From positions 124,001 through 188,000 of the forward strand of contig JAHBXO010000001.1 in the NCBI GenBank assembly GCA_019636445.1: a DNA stretch of 64,000 nucleotides, read 5' to 3'. Source of the stretch: Gemmataceae bacterium (GTDB taxonomy: Bacteria; Planctomycetota; Planctomycetia; Gemmatales; Gemmataceae). Positions 1 through 8,676 of this stretch are shown here, one piece after another; positions within the stretch are counted from its first letter, which is position 1, and each line of letters starts with the position of its first letter. Under the pieces are notes generated by a model. The model had not been told where the DNA came from. It saw nothing but the letters and a program-made list of their open reading frames with translations, and ran no database searches. Both the position numbers and the translations under genes were made by a program.

Positions 1-1
1 C

Positions 2-1984
2 ACCATCAACAACTTCACGCTCGGGGCGCACTCCATCCAGGCGCAGTTCCTTGGCGCGACCAGCTTCAATACGAGCATCTCGAACGGCCTCGCCCTCCCG
101 GTCGCCCGTGCGAACTCCACCGTTTCCATCGCCATCGACAAGACGAGCGCGACCTTCGGCGACACCGTGGTTCTCAGTTCGACCGTCGCGATCGCCTCGC
201 CGGGCGTCGGCGTGCCGACCGGCAGTGTCGAGTATTACGAGGGAAGTTCCAAGATCGGCGTGGCGGCGGTGGATTCCTCGACCGGCAAGGCGAGTCTTGC
301 CGTGCCGGGTCTGTCCGTGGGCGGGCACACCTTCTTCGCCAAGTACCTCGGCAATACCGGCGTCGCCGGCTCGCAGTCCGGCACGGTCGGTGTCATCATC
401 GATCCGACCCAGTCGCAGGCCAGCCTCTCCGCCCCGGTCACGATTCAAGTCGGCCAGACCGCGACCCTGACCGCGTTCGTGACCGACAGCATGTCGCCGC
501 CCCGCCCCGTGAACGTCGGCACGGTGATATTCACCGGCGCGGACGCGAATGGCGCACCCATCACCATCGGCCCGGTTACGGTCGTCAACGGCGTCGCCAC
601 CGCGGATGTCGCCGGCCTGCCCCAGGGGAACGCCAACTTCACCGCGACCTTCAGCGGCACCGCGTCCATTACCTCCGCCATCACGAACCCGGTCTCGGTC
701 TTTACCGCCCGGGCCGTGCCCAACGGCGATATCGCGAACTCCGCCGGCGGCGCTTCGTCCGTCCTCGGCAAGAGCATTACCTTCACTGCGACCTTCACGC
801 CCTCGAACGGCCTCGCGGTCCCCGTCGCCGGTACCGCGACCTTCTTCGACAACGGCACGCCGCTCGCCACGGTTCCGCTCGTCGACGGCGTCGCCTCCGT
901 CGCCGCCCGACTCGCGCTCGGCGATCACAAGATCACCGTCAACTACTCCGGCAGCCCGACCTACACCGATCTGCAGCAGTCCGCCAACTTCACCGTGACC
1001 CGCCCGATCGATCCGATCGCCGTCGGTGCCGGCGTCGGCGGTACCGACATCGTCCGCATCTACAACCCCGACGGCACCGTCAGCAAGGATCCGCTGTTCG
1101 CCTTCGGCCCCGACCACACCGCCGGTGCCCGCATCGCCACGGGCGACGTCAACGGCGACGGCGTCCCTGACCGCATCATCGCCACCGGACCCGGCACCCA
1201 GGCGCGCATCCGCGTCCTCGACGGCGCCACCGACCTGCCGATCTTCGAGAAGTTCCTCTTTGAGAATTTCACTGGCGGCGTCTACGTCGCTGTCGGCGAC
1301 ATCACCGGCGATCTCCGGGCCGACATCGTCGTTTCGCCCGACGAGGGCGGCGGACCCCGCGTCACCGTCTTCGACGGCAGCAACCTCAACGTCCTCGCCG
1401 ACTTCTTCGGCATCGACGACAAGAATTTCCGCGGCGGCGCCCGCGTCGCCCTCGGCGACATCAACGGCGACTCCGTGAACGACGTCGTCGTCGCCGCCGG
1501 CTTCGGCGGCGGACCCCGCATCGCCGCTTACAGCGGCACCTCCGTCCGCGCCGGCGTCCCCATCAAGCTGTTCAACGACTTCTTCGCCTTCGAGCAGACG
1601 CTCCGCAACGGCGTCTTCGTCGCCGCCGGCGACGTCGACGGCGACGGCTTCGGCGACATCGTGCTCGGCGGCGGTCCCGGCGGCGGACCCCGCGTCATCG
1701 CCGTCAGCGGTGCCGAACTTATCAGCTCCGGCGGCGCGATTATCTCCTTCAAAGCCAACTTCTTCGCCGGCGACAGCAACCTCCGCAACGGCGTCCCCGT
1801 CGCGGTCCGCCAGCTCGACGGTGACACCAAGGCCGACATCGTCACCGGCTCCGGCCCCGGCGGCCGCCGCGTCAACGCCTACCTCGGCGCCAACATCACC
1901 CCCAACAACCAGCCGATCGCCTCGCAGTCGTTCGACGCGTTCGACGCGAACTTCAACCCGCTCGGCGGCGTGTTCGTGGGGTAA
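2..1984 (+). CDS. Ig-like repeat / FG-GAP (VCBS-type) surface protein, 5' partial
   Basis: The frame is open from the left edge, so the start lies outside the window. The first half carries bacterial Ig-like repeats of about 90-100 residues (phrases such as GTVIFTGADANG, GTATFFDNGTPLATVPL). The second half is a string of FG-GAP-type units with acidic loops (GDVNGDGVPD, GDINGDSVND, GDVDGDGFGD) each followed by a GGGPRV-like strand, as in integrin-like beta-propellers that bind calcium. Such proteins are usually secreted or cell-surface in planctomycetes. It ends just after the last propeller blade, with no sorting signal visible. A strong hairpin follows the stop. The role (adhesion, matrix) is inferred from family only. 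Confidence 0.85.
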   Translation, partial: TINNFTLGAHSIQAQFLGATSFNTSISNGLALPVARANSTVSIAIDKTSATFGDTVVLSSTVAIASPGVGVPTGSVEYYEGSSKIGVAAVDSSTGKASLAVPGLSVGGHTFFAKYLGNTGVAGSQSGTVGVIIDPTQSQASLSAPVTIQVGQTATLTAFVTDSMSPPRPVNVGTVIFTGADANGAPITIGPVTVVNGVATADVAGLPQGNANFTATFSGTASITSAITNPVSVFTARAVPNGDIANSAGGASSVLGKSITFTATFTPSNGLAVPVAGTATFFDNGTPLATVPLVDGVASVAARLALGDHKITVNYSGSPTYTDLQQSANFTVTRPIDPIAVGAGVGGTDIVRIYNPDGTVSKDPLFAFGPDHTAGARIATGDVNGDGVPDRIIATGPGTQARIRVLDGATDLPIFEKFLFENFTGGVYVAVGDITGDLRADIVVSPDEGGGPRVTVFDGSNLNVLADFFGIDDKNFRGGARVALGDINGDSVNDVVVAAGFGGGPRIAAYSGTSVRAGVPIKLFNDFFAFEQTLRNGVFVAAGDVDGDGFGDIVLGGGPGGGPRVIAVSGAELISSGGAIISFKANFFAGDSNLRNGVPVAVRQLDGDTKADIVTGSGPGGRRVNAYLGANITPNNQPIASQSFDAFDANFNPLGGVFVG

Positions 1985-2003
1985 CGAATTGTGGCGAATC
2001 ACG

Positions 2004-2040
2004 CGCGGGCCGTCGGGAAACCGACGGCCCGCGTCGTTTC
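2004..2040 (+). terminator. Intrinsic terminator-like hairpin after the surface protein gene
   Basis: A perfect 13-bp GC-rich stem (2004-2016 with 2021-2033) closes on a GAAA tetraloop and is followed by a short T-containing tract (tcgtttc). It lies 20 bases after the stop codon. The T-run is weak, so it may act mainly as an RNA-stabilising or partly rho-independent end. Confidence 0.6.
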
Positions 2041-2102
2041 CGAACCCGTCACGGGATTCCGTAGAATTGCCCCACAGCTCCTCTCCCCTCACCGGGTTCG
2101 CC

Positions 2103-3041
2103 ATGCGCTTCCTTCTCACGCTCTTAGTCCTGCTGCCGTCGCTCGCCTTCGCCGCCGAGCCGGTCGCGCACCGCGTCCTCGCCGCCGACCGCGGCACCGG
2201 CAAACTCGCCATCGTGAACGCCAAGGGCGAGGTCGAATGGGAGTTCGCCAACAAGCACGACGTCCACGACCTGCACGTCCTGCCGAACGGGAACATCCTC
2301 ACGCACACCTCGAACACCAACGTCGTCGAGATTTCCCCGAAGAAGGAAATCGTCTGGAAATACGAGGCGAAACCGAAGGAAGGCTACAAGGGCCGCATCG
2401 AAATCCACGCCTTCCAGCGCCTCGCCGACGGCAATACGATGGTCGCCGAGTCCGGCAATTCCCGCATCGTCGAAGTGAACGCGAAGGGCGAAATCGTCAA
2501 AACGATTCCGTTGCAGGTGAAGAAGTCCGACGCCCACCGCGACACGCGGATGGTACGGAAGCTTGCGAGCGGGAACTACCTCGTCTGCCACGAGGCCGAG
2601 GGCTGCGTGCGCGAGTACGACGAGTCGGGGAAGGTCGTGTGGGAGTACGCGCTCGACCTCGCTGGCCGGCCGCGCTCGAACGGCCACGGACCGGAGGGCC
2701 ACGGCGTCGAGGTCTTCGGCGCCATCCGCCTCGCGAACGGGAACACGCTCATCGCCGGCGGGAACAACAACCGCGTCATCGAGGTGAACCCCAAGAAGGA
2801 GATCGTCTGGCAGGTGGACCAGAAGGACCTCCCCGGCATCACGCTCGCGTGGGTGACGACGCTGCACGCCTTGCCGAACGGGAACATCGTCATCGGCAAC
2901 TGCCACGCCGGCGAGGCGAACCCGCAATTGATCGAAGTGACTCGGGAAAAGAAGGTCGTGTGGACCTTTAAGGATTTCAAGACCTTCGGCAACAACCTCG
3001 CCTCGGCGGTGATCCTCGACGAGCCGAAGGCGATCCGATAA
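2103..3041 (+). CDS. Exported beta-propeller protein (PQQ/arylsulfotransferase-like repeats)
   Basis: 312 residues. A clear signal peptide (MRFLLTLLVLLPSLAFAAEP) sets the start; longer upstream frames have no coding character. The body is built of about seven repeats with the pattern NGN(I/T)L...S.N.(R/N)VVEV..KGEIVW, typical of PQQ-like or arylsulfotransferase-type propellers in which each blade ends in a Trp. No cysteine heme motif and no catalytic residues of sulfotransferase can be picked out, so a binding or structural periplasmic role is as likely as an enzymatic one. It starts 62 bases beyond the upstream terminator and the next gene begins 22 bases after its stop, so the two may be co-transcribed. 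Confidence 0.8.
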   Translation: MRFLLTLLVLLPSLAFAAEPVAHRVLAADRGTGKLAIVNAKGEVEWEFANKHDVHDLHVLPNGNILTHTSNTNVVEISPKKEIVWKYEAKPKEGYKGRIEIHAFQRLADGNTMVAESGNSRIVEVNAKGEIVKTIPLQVKKSDAHRDTRMVRKLASGNYLVCHEAEGCVREYDESGKVVWEYALDLAGRPRSNGHGPEGHGVEVFGAIRLANGNTLIAGGNNNRVIEVNPKKEIVWQVDQKDLPGITLAWVTTLHALPNGNIVIGNCHAGEANPQLIEVTREKKVVWTFKDFKTFGNNLASAVILDEPKAIR

Positions 3042-3063
3042 ATTTGGCCCCGCAGGAGCGCCC

Positions 3064-4503
3064 ATGAGCCAGCAGAGCGTCATTCACAAGCTCGAGACCG
3101 ACCGACCGGACACGCACGGCAAAGCACTGCGGATCAACCTGGACCTGCGCCGCTATGGCACGTTCGCCGAGATCGGCGCGGGGCAGGAAGTCGTGCGCTG
3201 GTTCTTCCGAGTCGGCGGTGCCGCCGGCACCGTCGCCAAGAGCATGTCCGCCTACGACATGGCCGTCAGCGACGCCGTCTACGGACCCGCCGACCGCTAC
3301 GTCAGCCGCCAGCGCGTCGAATCGATGCTCGACCACGAGTACAAGCTCAACCTCGATCGACTCGCCGTCAACCGCTCCGATACGACGACCTTCTTCGCCT
3401 TCGCCGATTCCGTCGCGGCGCGCAACTACTCCGGCACCAACGACTGCCATGGCTGGATGGGCGTCCGCTTCCAGGTCTACCCGCGCGACCAGGAATCGCA
3501 GGTCATCATCCATTTCCGCCTGCTCGATCCGTCGAACGTACTCCAGCAGGAAACGCTCGGCATCATCGGCGTGAACCTGCTGTATGCCGCGTTCTTCCTG
3601 CACCACGAGCCGGAGCAGTTCATCCAGTCGCTGATGGACGACTTGAACTCGAACCGGATCGAGATCGACCTCATCGAGTTTTCGGGGATCGGCTTCCGGG
3701 CGATCGACAACCGGGTGATGAGCCTGAGCCTGGTGCAGCACGGGCTGTCGAAGGCGGCGATGTTCGGACCCGACGGCAAGGTGCTCCTTTCGACCGACCT
3801 GCTGCGCAAGCGGCCGGTGCTCGTCGAGCGCGGCAGCTTCCGCCCCGTCACGCACGTGAACCTGGACATCTTCGAATCCGCCACGCGCGCCTTCGAAGCC
3901 CAACTCCCCGAATCGGATCGCGGCAAGATCGTGAACGTCGCCGAGATCACGATGCGAAACCTGATGGGGAACGACGGGAAGGGCGCGCCGAACGTACGGG
4001 ACTTCCTCAGCCGCGCTGACGCGATGTGCGCCTGCGGGTTGAACGTGCTGGTCTCGGACTTTTCGGAGTTCTACCGGCTGGCGGCGCACCTGCGGCGGCA
4101 GACGACGAAGCCGATCGGCCTGGCGATGGGCACGGTCACCATTCCCGAAATCTTCGATCCGAATTATTACGCGAATCTGGAAGGCGGCCTGCTGGAGGCG
4201 CTCGGCCGGCTGCTCAGCGGCAATGTGACGTTGTTCGTGTATCCGTACCGCGACCGGAAGTCGGGCCAGGTGCTGACGGTGGAGAACCTCGCGCTGCCGG
4301 CCGACACGAAGCCGCTGTACGACTACGCGGTGCGGAATGGCCGGATCGTGGGGCTGGAGTGCGTGAAGCCGGAGTGCCTGAGCATCGACAGCCGGGAGGT
4401 GCTGGCATGCATCGCGTCCGGCGACCGGAGTTGGGAGACGATGGTCCCCGAACCGGTGGTGAAGCTGATCCGCGAGCGCCGGCTCTTCGGACACCGCGGA
4501 TGA
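3064..4503 (+). CDS. Conserved protein of unknown function (479 aa)
   Basis: A full-length soluble-looking protein starting MSQQSVIHKLETDRPDTHGK after a GGAGCG ribosome site. Related proteins occur widely in bacteria and, to my knowledge, are often labelled TonB-dependent receptor or nicotinate-nucleotide adenylyltransferase. Nothing in this sequence supports either label: there is no signal peptide, plug or beta-barrel pattern, and no HxGH nucleotidyltransferase motif. Conserved-looking blocks are GAGQEVVRWFFRVGGAAGT near residue 40 and the DPNYYANLEGGLLEALGRL stretch near residue 365. The function should be treated as unknown. Confidence 0.8.
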   Translation: MSQQSVIHKLETDRPDTHGKALRINLDLRRYGTFAEIGAGQEVVRWFFRVGGAAGTVAKSMSAYDMAVSDAVYGPADRYVSRQRVESMLDHEYKLNLDRLAVNRSDTTTFFAFADSVAARNYSGTNDCHGWMGVRFQVYPRDQESQVIIHFRLLDPSNVLQQETLGIIGVNLLYAAFFLHHEPEQFIQSLMDDLNSNRIEIDLIEFSGIGFRAIDNRVMSLSLVQHGLSKAAMFGPDGKVLLSTDLLRKRPVLVERGSFRPVTHVNLDIFESATRAFEAQLPESDRGKIVNVAEITMRNLMGNDGKGAPNVRDFLSRADAMCACGLNVLVSDFSEFYRLAAHLRRQTTKPIGLAMGTVTIPEIFDPNYYANLEGGLLEALGRLLSGNVTLFVYPYRDRKSGQVLTVENLALPADTKPLYDYAVRNGRIVGLECVKPECLSIDSREVLACIASGDRSWETMVPEPVVKLIRERRLFGHRG

Positions 4504-4586
4504 AACCGGGGTTCGGAGACTTCCCCTTGCCTCCGCCGCGCGCTTCGGGGTAGTTTGCCGTCCTTCGCACGAGGGAAGGACCCCCG

Positions 4587-5399
4587 ATGACTCACCCGTT
4601 CATTCACCCCACCGCCGTCGTCGCCCACGGTGCCGACCTCGCCTCCGATGTGCGCGTCGGCCCGTTTGCGATCATCGACGGCGCCGTGACGCTCGGCGCC
4701 GGCTGCGTCGTCCGCGCCCACGCCCACATCATGGGACCGCTCACCGCCGGCGAGAACAACGACTTCGGTTCGCATTGCGTGATCGGCGACCGGCCGCAGC
4801 ACCTCGCATACAAGGGCGAAGTCACCGAACTCGTCATCGGCGACGGCAACACTTTCCGCGAGCATGTGACCATCCATCGCGGCATGCCCGGCACGCGCGG
4901 CACCATCGTCGGCGACGGCAACTACCTGATGGTCGGTGCCCACATCGGTCACGATTGCCGGGTCGGCAACCAGGCCATCCTCGTCAACGGCGCCATGCTC
5001 GGAGGCCACGGCGAGGTCGGCGACCGCGCCTTGCTCTCCGGCAATGCCGGCATTCACCAGTTCTGCCGCGTGGGCCGGCTCGCCCTCGTTCGCAGCCAGG
5101 CCATCATGACCATGGACACGCCGCCGTTCTGGATCGTCGGAGGGGAGAATCAAGCGGTTGGGGTGAACGTCGTCGGCATGCGCCGCTCCGGGGTTCCCGC
5201 GCCGGAAATCCAAGCCGTCCGCAAGGCGTTCCGCATCATCTACCGCGGCGGGCGGATGCTCTCGCTCGCCGTTGCGCAGGTCGAGGCGGAACTCGGTGCG
5301 CACCCCGCCATCCGCGAACTCGTCGCGTTCATCCGCTCCGCGAAGCGCGGCATCCCGGGCGCGCACCGCATGCTCGACTCCGACTCCCAGGCCGCATGA
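4587..5399 (+). CDS. lpxA: Acyl-ACP--UDP-N-acetylglucosamine O-acyltransferase
   Basis: First step of lipid A synthesis: transfer of a hydroxyacyl chain from ACP to UDP-GlcNAc in the cytosol. 270 residues, close to the family norm of about 262. The N-terminal two thirds are hexapeptide repeats forming a left-handed beta-helix (IHPTAVVAHGADLASDV, VRVGPFAIIDG). The catalytic His is His122 in the AHIGHDC motif, matching His125 of E. coli LpxA. The C-terminal helical domain is present (AIRELVAFIRSAKRGI). A GAAGGA site precedes the ATG. The following membrane protein overlaps by ATGA. No other lpx gene is in the window. Lipid A genes are known in planctomycetes, so this is expected rather than foreign. 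Confidence 0.93.
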   Translation: MTHPFIHPTAVVAHGADLASDVRVGPFAIIDGAVTLGAGCVVRAHAHIMGPLTAGENNDFGSHCVIGDRPQHLAYKGEVTELVIGDGNTFREHVTIHRGMPGTRGTIVGDGNYLMVGAHIGHDCRVGNQAILVNGAMLGGHGEVGDRALLSGNAGIHQFCRVGRLALVRSQAIMTMDTPPFWIVGGENQAVGVNVVGMRRSGVPAPEIQAVRKAFRIIYRGGRMLSLAVAQVEAELGAHPAIRELVAFIRSAKRGIPGAHRMLDSDSQAA

Positions 5400-6589
5400 A
5401 CGAGTGGCGCACCGTCCTCCTCCGCCTGCCGCGATGGGCGCTCGCCGTGTGGGTCGTCCTCGCGGTCGCAGTGGCGCTGCGCGTCGCGTTCGCCGGGCCG
5501 AACTCCGGCACCGTCGTGCCGATCTATCTCAAGGCCGGCGAGCGCTGGCGCGCCGGCGAAAACATCTACGCCCCCTGCTGGCCGCTGGACATCTACCGCA
5601 ATCCGCCCGGCGTCGCCGCCTTCTTCGCCCCGTGGTCGCTCCTCCCGCCGAAGACCGCCGGCCTCTGCTGGCGCTTCCTCGGCCTCGGCCTGTACGTCGC
5701 CGGACTCGCCGCCCTCGTTCGGGGGCGAACCGAATCGCTCGGCCGCTTCGCCCTCGTCGCAGCGCTGCTCGTCATCCCCAGCTTCAACAACGGCCAGGTG
5801 AACGTCCTGCTCGTCGGTTGCCTGCTCCTCGCGCTGGCGAACGTTGAACGCGAACGGTTCTGGCGCGCCGCCGCCTGGGTTGCCTTCGCCGGCTTCTTCA
5901 AGCTCTACCCCCTCGCCGTCGGACTGCTCTTCTGCGTCGTACGCCCGAAGCTTGCTCCGCGCATGTTCGCCGTCTTCGCCCTCGCCATGCTGCTCCCCTT
6001 CGCGGCTCAGCGACCCGACTACGTCGCCGACATGCACCGCGCCTTCGTGGATTTCCTGGAACTGGAATCGAAATACCGGCAGATGCTCGACCGACCGCCT
6101 TGGGACTGGACGATCGTGCCCCGCGCCTGGCTCGGCCTGCGCGTGCCGGCGGAAATCACGAAGCTCGTCTCGGTTCTCGCCGGCCTCGCGATGGCCGCGC
6201 TCGTCGCCCGCCGCCGCCACGACGCGGACGCGCTCCGGTTCGCTTTCGGCCTCGGCTGCGTCTGGATGACGCTCTTCGGCCCCGCCACCGAAAACGCCAC
6301 GTATACCCTCATCGCTCCGACGGCGGCGCTGCTCGCCCTCGCCCCATGGTCGTGGCGGTCGCTCGCGGTGTTCGGCCTGTTCCTGCTGCCGATCCTCCGC
6401 GGCCTCTTCCCCAGTAGCGAGACGCTTCCGTTCCGTACCGCCCAGCCGTGGGGCGCGCTGGCCCTGCTGGCGCTGCTCGTGGGCGACCGATCGACCGCGC
6501 CCCGATCGACCTGTCTCGGTCCGTTCCGAACGGTTCGGAACGAACGCGCCATCGTTCCGCGATCAGCCCAGCCAGTGGATTGCCAGTAG
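5396..6589 (+). CDS. GT87/DUF2029-like polytopic membrane glycosyltransferase
   Basis: 397 residues. The start ATG overlaps the lpxA stop (ATGA), indicating translational coupling. It has about nine hydrophobic segments, beginning with WALAVWVVLAVAVALRVAFA. The loop after the first segment (DIYRNPPGVAAFFAPWSLLP) and the later FFKLYPLAVGLL are the usual conserved points of the GT87/DUF2029 family, which act as polyprenyl-phosphate-sugar-dependent mannosyl- or arabinosyl-type transferases. Coupling to lpxA suggests a part in outer-membrane glycan assembly, which is inference. Its last 27 bases overlap the tail of the opposite-strand gene ending at 6563. Confidence 0.75.
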   Translation: MNEWRTVLLRLPRWALAVWVVLAVAVALRVAFAGPNSGTVVPIYLKAGERWRAGENIYAPCWPLDIYRNPPGVAAFFAPWSLLPPKTAGLCWRFLGLGLYVAGLAALVRGRTESLGRFALVAALLVIPSFNNGQVNVLLVGCLLLALANVERERFWRAAAWVAFAGFFKLYPLAVGLLFCVVRPKLAPRMFAVFALAMLLPFAAQRPDYVADMHRAFVDFLELESKYRQMLDRPPWDWTIVPRAWLGLRVPAEITKLVSVLAGLAMAALVARRRHDADALRFAFGLGCVWMTLFGPATENATYTLIAPTAALLALAPWSWRSLAVFGLFLLPILRGLFPSSETLPFRTAQPWGALALLALLVGDRSTAPRSTCLGPFRTVRNERAIVPRSAQPVDCQ

Positions 6590-7486
6590 GAGCGCGCTCT
6601 CGAGCGTGGCCAACATCGCCAGAAGCCGCAGCCACGTCCTGCGGCCGTAGCCCCAGCAACGGATTCCGAGGTAGCACGATCCCGCTCCGGAACAGACGAA
6701 GATGGCCGCGAACCACGGCGGGGGCGCGTCGGCCGGAATGCGGATCGCCGGATCGGCGAGCGCGGCGACGCGCACGGCCAGCAGGCCGAAGCCCGCGAGC
6801 CAGTGCGAAATGCCGATGACCAGCGCGAACGCGCCGAAGACATAGGACCACCGTCGCGCACGCGTCTGGGGCGTGGAATGCTCCGCGGGCGGCGGGTCGA
6901 ACGACAATTCCACCTTCAACGCTGCCGCCAGCGCCGCGCCCAGCGCCTCGGCCAACTCCCAGCCGTCGAGGTTCGAGAAGAACGGCGGCGGCAATTCCAC
7001 ATAGCGGCCGTCCGTCGTTTCCACGTAGACGTGCGCGAAATAGCGCTCGTAGTTCGGGCCACTTTCGGGATTCATCCATTCCGACAGGCGCTCGACGCGC
7101 ACGCTGGCGGCGGCGCCCTCGCCGACCAGCAACTGCGAGCCGTAGCGGACCGGTCCGTTCGGTTCGGCAACGAGGGGGCGACCAAAGCCGCGCGCGAGTT
7201 TGACGCAGCCGGCGACGGCGAGCACGCCGATCGGCAGCAGGATGCCGCTGGGGCAGACCCACGGCAGCCAGACTGGCTGTCCCATCGGATTGCGTGCGAT
7301 CTTGTTTTGGAAGAACAAAGCGGCGGCGACGTATCCGCCGAGGAAGACGACGCCGAGGACAAGGCCGAGGACGAAGGCGAGGCGGGCCGTGCGCCCCGGT
7401 CCGGTGCCGGCCATGGGCGCCAGCTGAAGCGTTCCCGCGACCCGTTGCACGGCGTACGCGGTCGTCAGATCGAAGAGGGGCGGCAT
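6563..7486 (-). CDS. Membrane protein of unknown function
   Basis: 307 residues, starting MPPLFDLTTAYAVQRVAG. A longer frame would begin inside the next gene and was not used. Five or so hydrophobic segments are seen: two near residues 35-95 (ARLAFVLGLVLGVVFLGG; GILLPIGVLAVAGCV) and three after residue 205. Between them is a soluble stretch with YFAHVYVETTDGRYVELPPPF, which looks like a small beta domain facing one side of the membrane. No family recognised. It follows the DUF3179-like gene by 5 bases, so the two probably form an operon, and it overlaps the GT87-like gene tail to tail. Confidence 0.65.
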   Translation of the reverse strand: MPPLFDLTTAYAVQRVAGTLQLAPMAGTGPGRTARLAFVLGLVLGVVFLGGYVAAALFFQNKIARNPMGQPVWLPWVCPSGILLPIGVLAVAGCVKLARGFGRPLVAEPNGPVRYGSQLLVGEGAAASVRVERLSEWMNPESGPNYERYFAHVYVETTDGRYVELPPPFFSNLDGWELAEALGAALAAALKVELSFDPPPAEHSTPQTRARRWSYVFGAFALVIGISHWLAGFGLLAVRVAALADPAIRIPADAPPPWFAAIFVCSGAGSCYLGIRCWGYGRRTWLRLLAMLATLESALLLAIHWLG

Positions 7487-7491
7487 TCGGG

Positions 7492-8106
7492 TCAGTTTAA
7501 CAAACCGACCGGGATCGCTTCCAGGAATACGTCGGTTGTCGGATGGGCCGTGCGCCACGCGTGCCACGTGGTGGTTTCGATTTCGATCGCTTCATAAGGG
7601 AACGCGGGCGCGGCGGGATCGAGCGCGTCGCCGGATTTCAAACGGTAACGGTTCGGACCCACACGGACGAGCATGTCGGTGCTGCCGTCTTCGTTGAACC
7701 AGCCGCCGACGGCGAGATCGAGCGGACCGGAGTGGCCGGGCTTCTTGAAGAGCCGGGCGCAGTCGGTCCGATCGCAATAGGCCACGGAGAACGCCTGGCC
7801 GTCGAGGACATCGTTGACGATGTGCGAGCGGGACTTCGAGAGCCGTTCGAGGGGATAGGCGCGGTGCCAGTCGCCGATGGAGACGCCGAGGACGCGAGCG
7901 GCCGGTGCCAGGCTCGCGGAATCGGCCGTCACGGTGCGTGCCGTGGTGATCGCCGGCACGTCGACGTATTTCGTGGGCCAGTTCGCGTTGGCGGCCGGAT
8001 TCCCGGGATCCATTTGTCGGCTGAACCAGAAGATCGCACCCACGACCAGGACGATGGCGAGTCCGGGAACGACCTTCGACCAGCGAAAACCTGTTGGGCG
8101 CTCCAT
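7492..8106 (-). CDS. DUF3179-like membrane-anchored protein
   Basis: 204 residues with an N-terminal hydrophobic anchor (VVPGLAIVLVVGAIFWF, residues 12-28). The core reads VLGVSIGDWHRAYPLERLSKSRSHIVND, then GQAFSVAYCDRTDCARLFKK, which resembles the DUF3179 pattern in which a conserved Cys pair (here YCDRTDC) follows a strand. The protein is much shorter than typical DUF3179 members, so it is a reduced relative at best. Probably periplasmic, facing outward from the single membrane segment. Upstream of the ATG is a divergent region with a candidate promoter for the phage-like genes on the other strand. Confidence 0.65.
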   Translation of the reverse strand: MERPTGFRWSKVVPGLAIVLVVGAIFWFSRQMDPGNPAANANWPTKYVDVPAITTARTVTADSASLAPAARVLGVSIGDWHRAYPLERLSKSRSHIVNDVLDGQAFSVAYCDRTDCARLFKKPGHSGPLDLAVGGWFNEDGSTDMLVRVGPNRYRLKSGDALDPAAPAFPYEAIEIETTTWHAWRTAHPTTDVFLEAIPVGLLN

Positions 8107-8256
8107 CCCGGCGGACTCTCCTCGGCGCGGACAAGACCATCACCTTAGGACCGGTTGGTCCGGGTCGCAAGTTCCGCCCCGTCCGGGTCGCGATCCGCTC
8201 ACGGGGCTTTCATTTCTTCGCCCGCCCTCCGGGAAAAAGAAATCAGCGATTCGCGT

Positions 8257-8284
8257 TTGACATTGTGGAATGGAATCTTATTCA
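8257..8284 (+). promoter_or_regulatory. Candidate sigma-70-type promoter before the phage head module
   Basis: A consensus TTGACA (8257-8262) is followed after 16 bases by TATTCA (8279-8284), which is a poor -10 box. The surrounding 60 bases are much more AT-rich than the genes, as expected for a promoter region. It would drive the small gene at 8366 and possibly the portal gene. The call rests on the -35 match and context only. Confidence 0.3.
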
Positions 8285-8365
8285 CTACTGTTCAAAATAA
8301 CACATACGCACCGCGGAAGCGCGACGACTGTCCCCGTCCGGCCGCCCGGACACGGAGGACGCCCG

Positions 8366-8614
8366 ATGGCCGTCCCGCGCAAACCTCACGGCATCGGCGA
8401 CCGCCACGTCGGCAGCGACTTCGCCGCCGACGAGATCGAGTTCCTTCGGGCGATGGAGCACTTCAAACGCTCGCGCCCGTTCCCGACCTGGACCGAGGTG
8501 CTGAAAGTCCTGAAGGGCCTGGGCTACCGCAAGGTCGACGCGTCGGTCGGCGAGGCCCCGGGTGGGGGCGATGGGGCTGCGGGAAACGGAACCGCGCTCC
8601 TCCCCCCACCCTAA
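8366..8614 (+). CDS. Small protein at the head of the phage-like module
   Basis: 82 residues, starting [19 protein letters not shown] after a GGAGGA site. Residues 1-57 look like a genuine helical domain ([32 protein letters not shown], with a Trp-containing putative winged-helix turn). The last 25 residues are low complexity ([14 protein letters not shown]) and run into a palindromic GC-rich repeat, so the original C-terminus may have been altered by repeat insertion. Its place before the portal gene suggests a small phage-derived regulator or terminase-small-like remnant, but no family was recognised. Confidence 0.55.
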   Translation: MAVPRKPHGIGDRHVGSDFAADEIEFLRAMEHFKRSRPFPTWTEVLKVLKGLGYRKVDASVGEAPGGGDGAAGNGTALLPPP

Positions 8615-8625
8615 TCGCTCAATCT

Positions 8626-8648
8626 CCCTCCCCCTCGAAGGGGGAGGG
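8626..8648. repeat. GC-rich palindrome between the small gene and the portal gene
   Basis: A 9-bp perfect stem (CCCTCCCCC, 8626-8634, with 8640-8648) and a 5-base loop lies 12 bases after the stop codon. There is no T-run on either side, so it is better called an interspersed palindrome than a terminator. Confidence 0.55.
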
Positions 8649-8676
8649 GACAAGAGTCTATTTCCGGAGTCGTACC

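Noticed and set aside
2977-4494. 505-codon minus-strand open frame opposite the conserved 479-aa gene
   Set aside because: Rich in His/Arg/Asp/Val as expected from the mirror of high-GC codons, with no domain; the plus-strand gene has a ribosome site and normal residue use.
3064-4503. TonB-dependent receptor or NaMN adenylyltransferase label
   Set aside because: Neither plug/barrel, signal peptide nor HxGH-type motifs are present; the label is likely a propagated database name.
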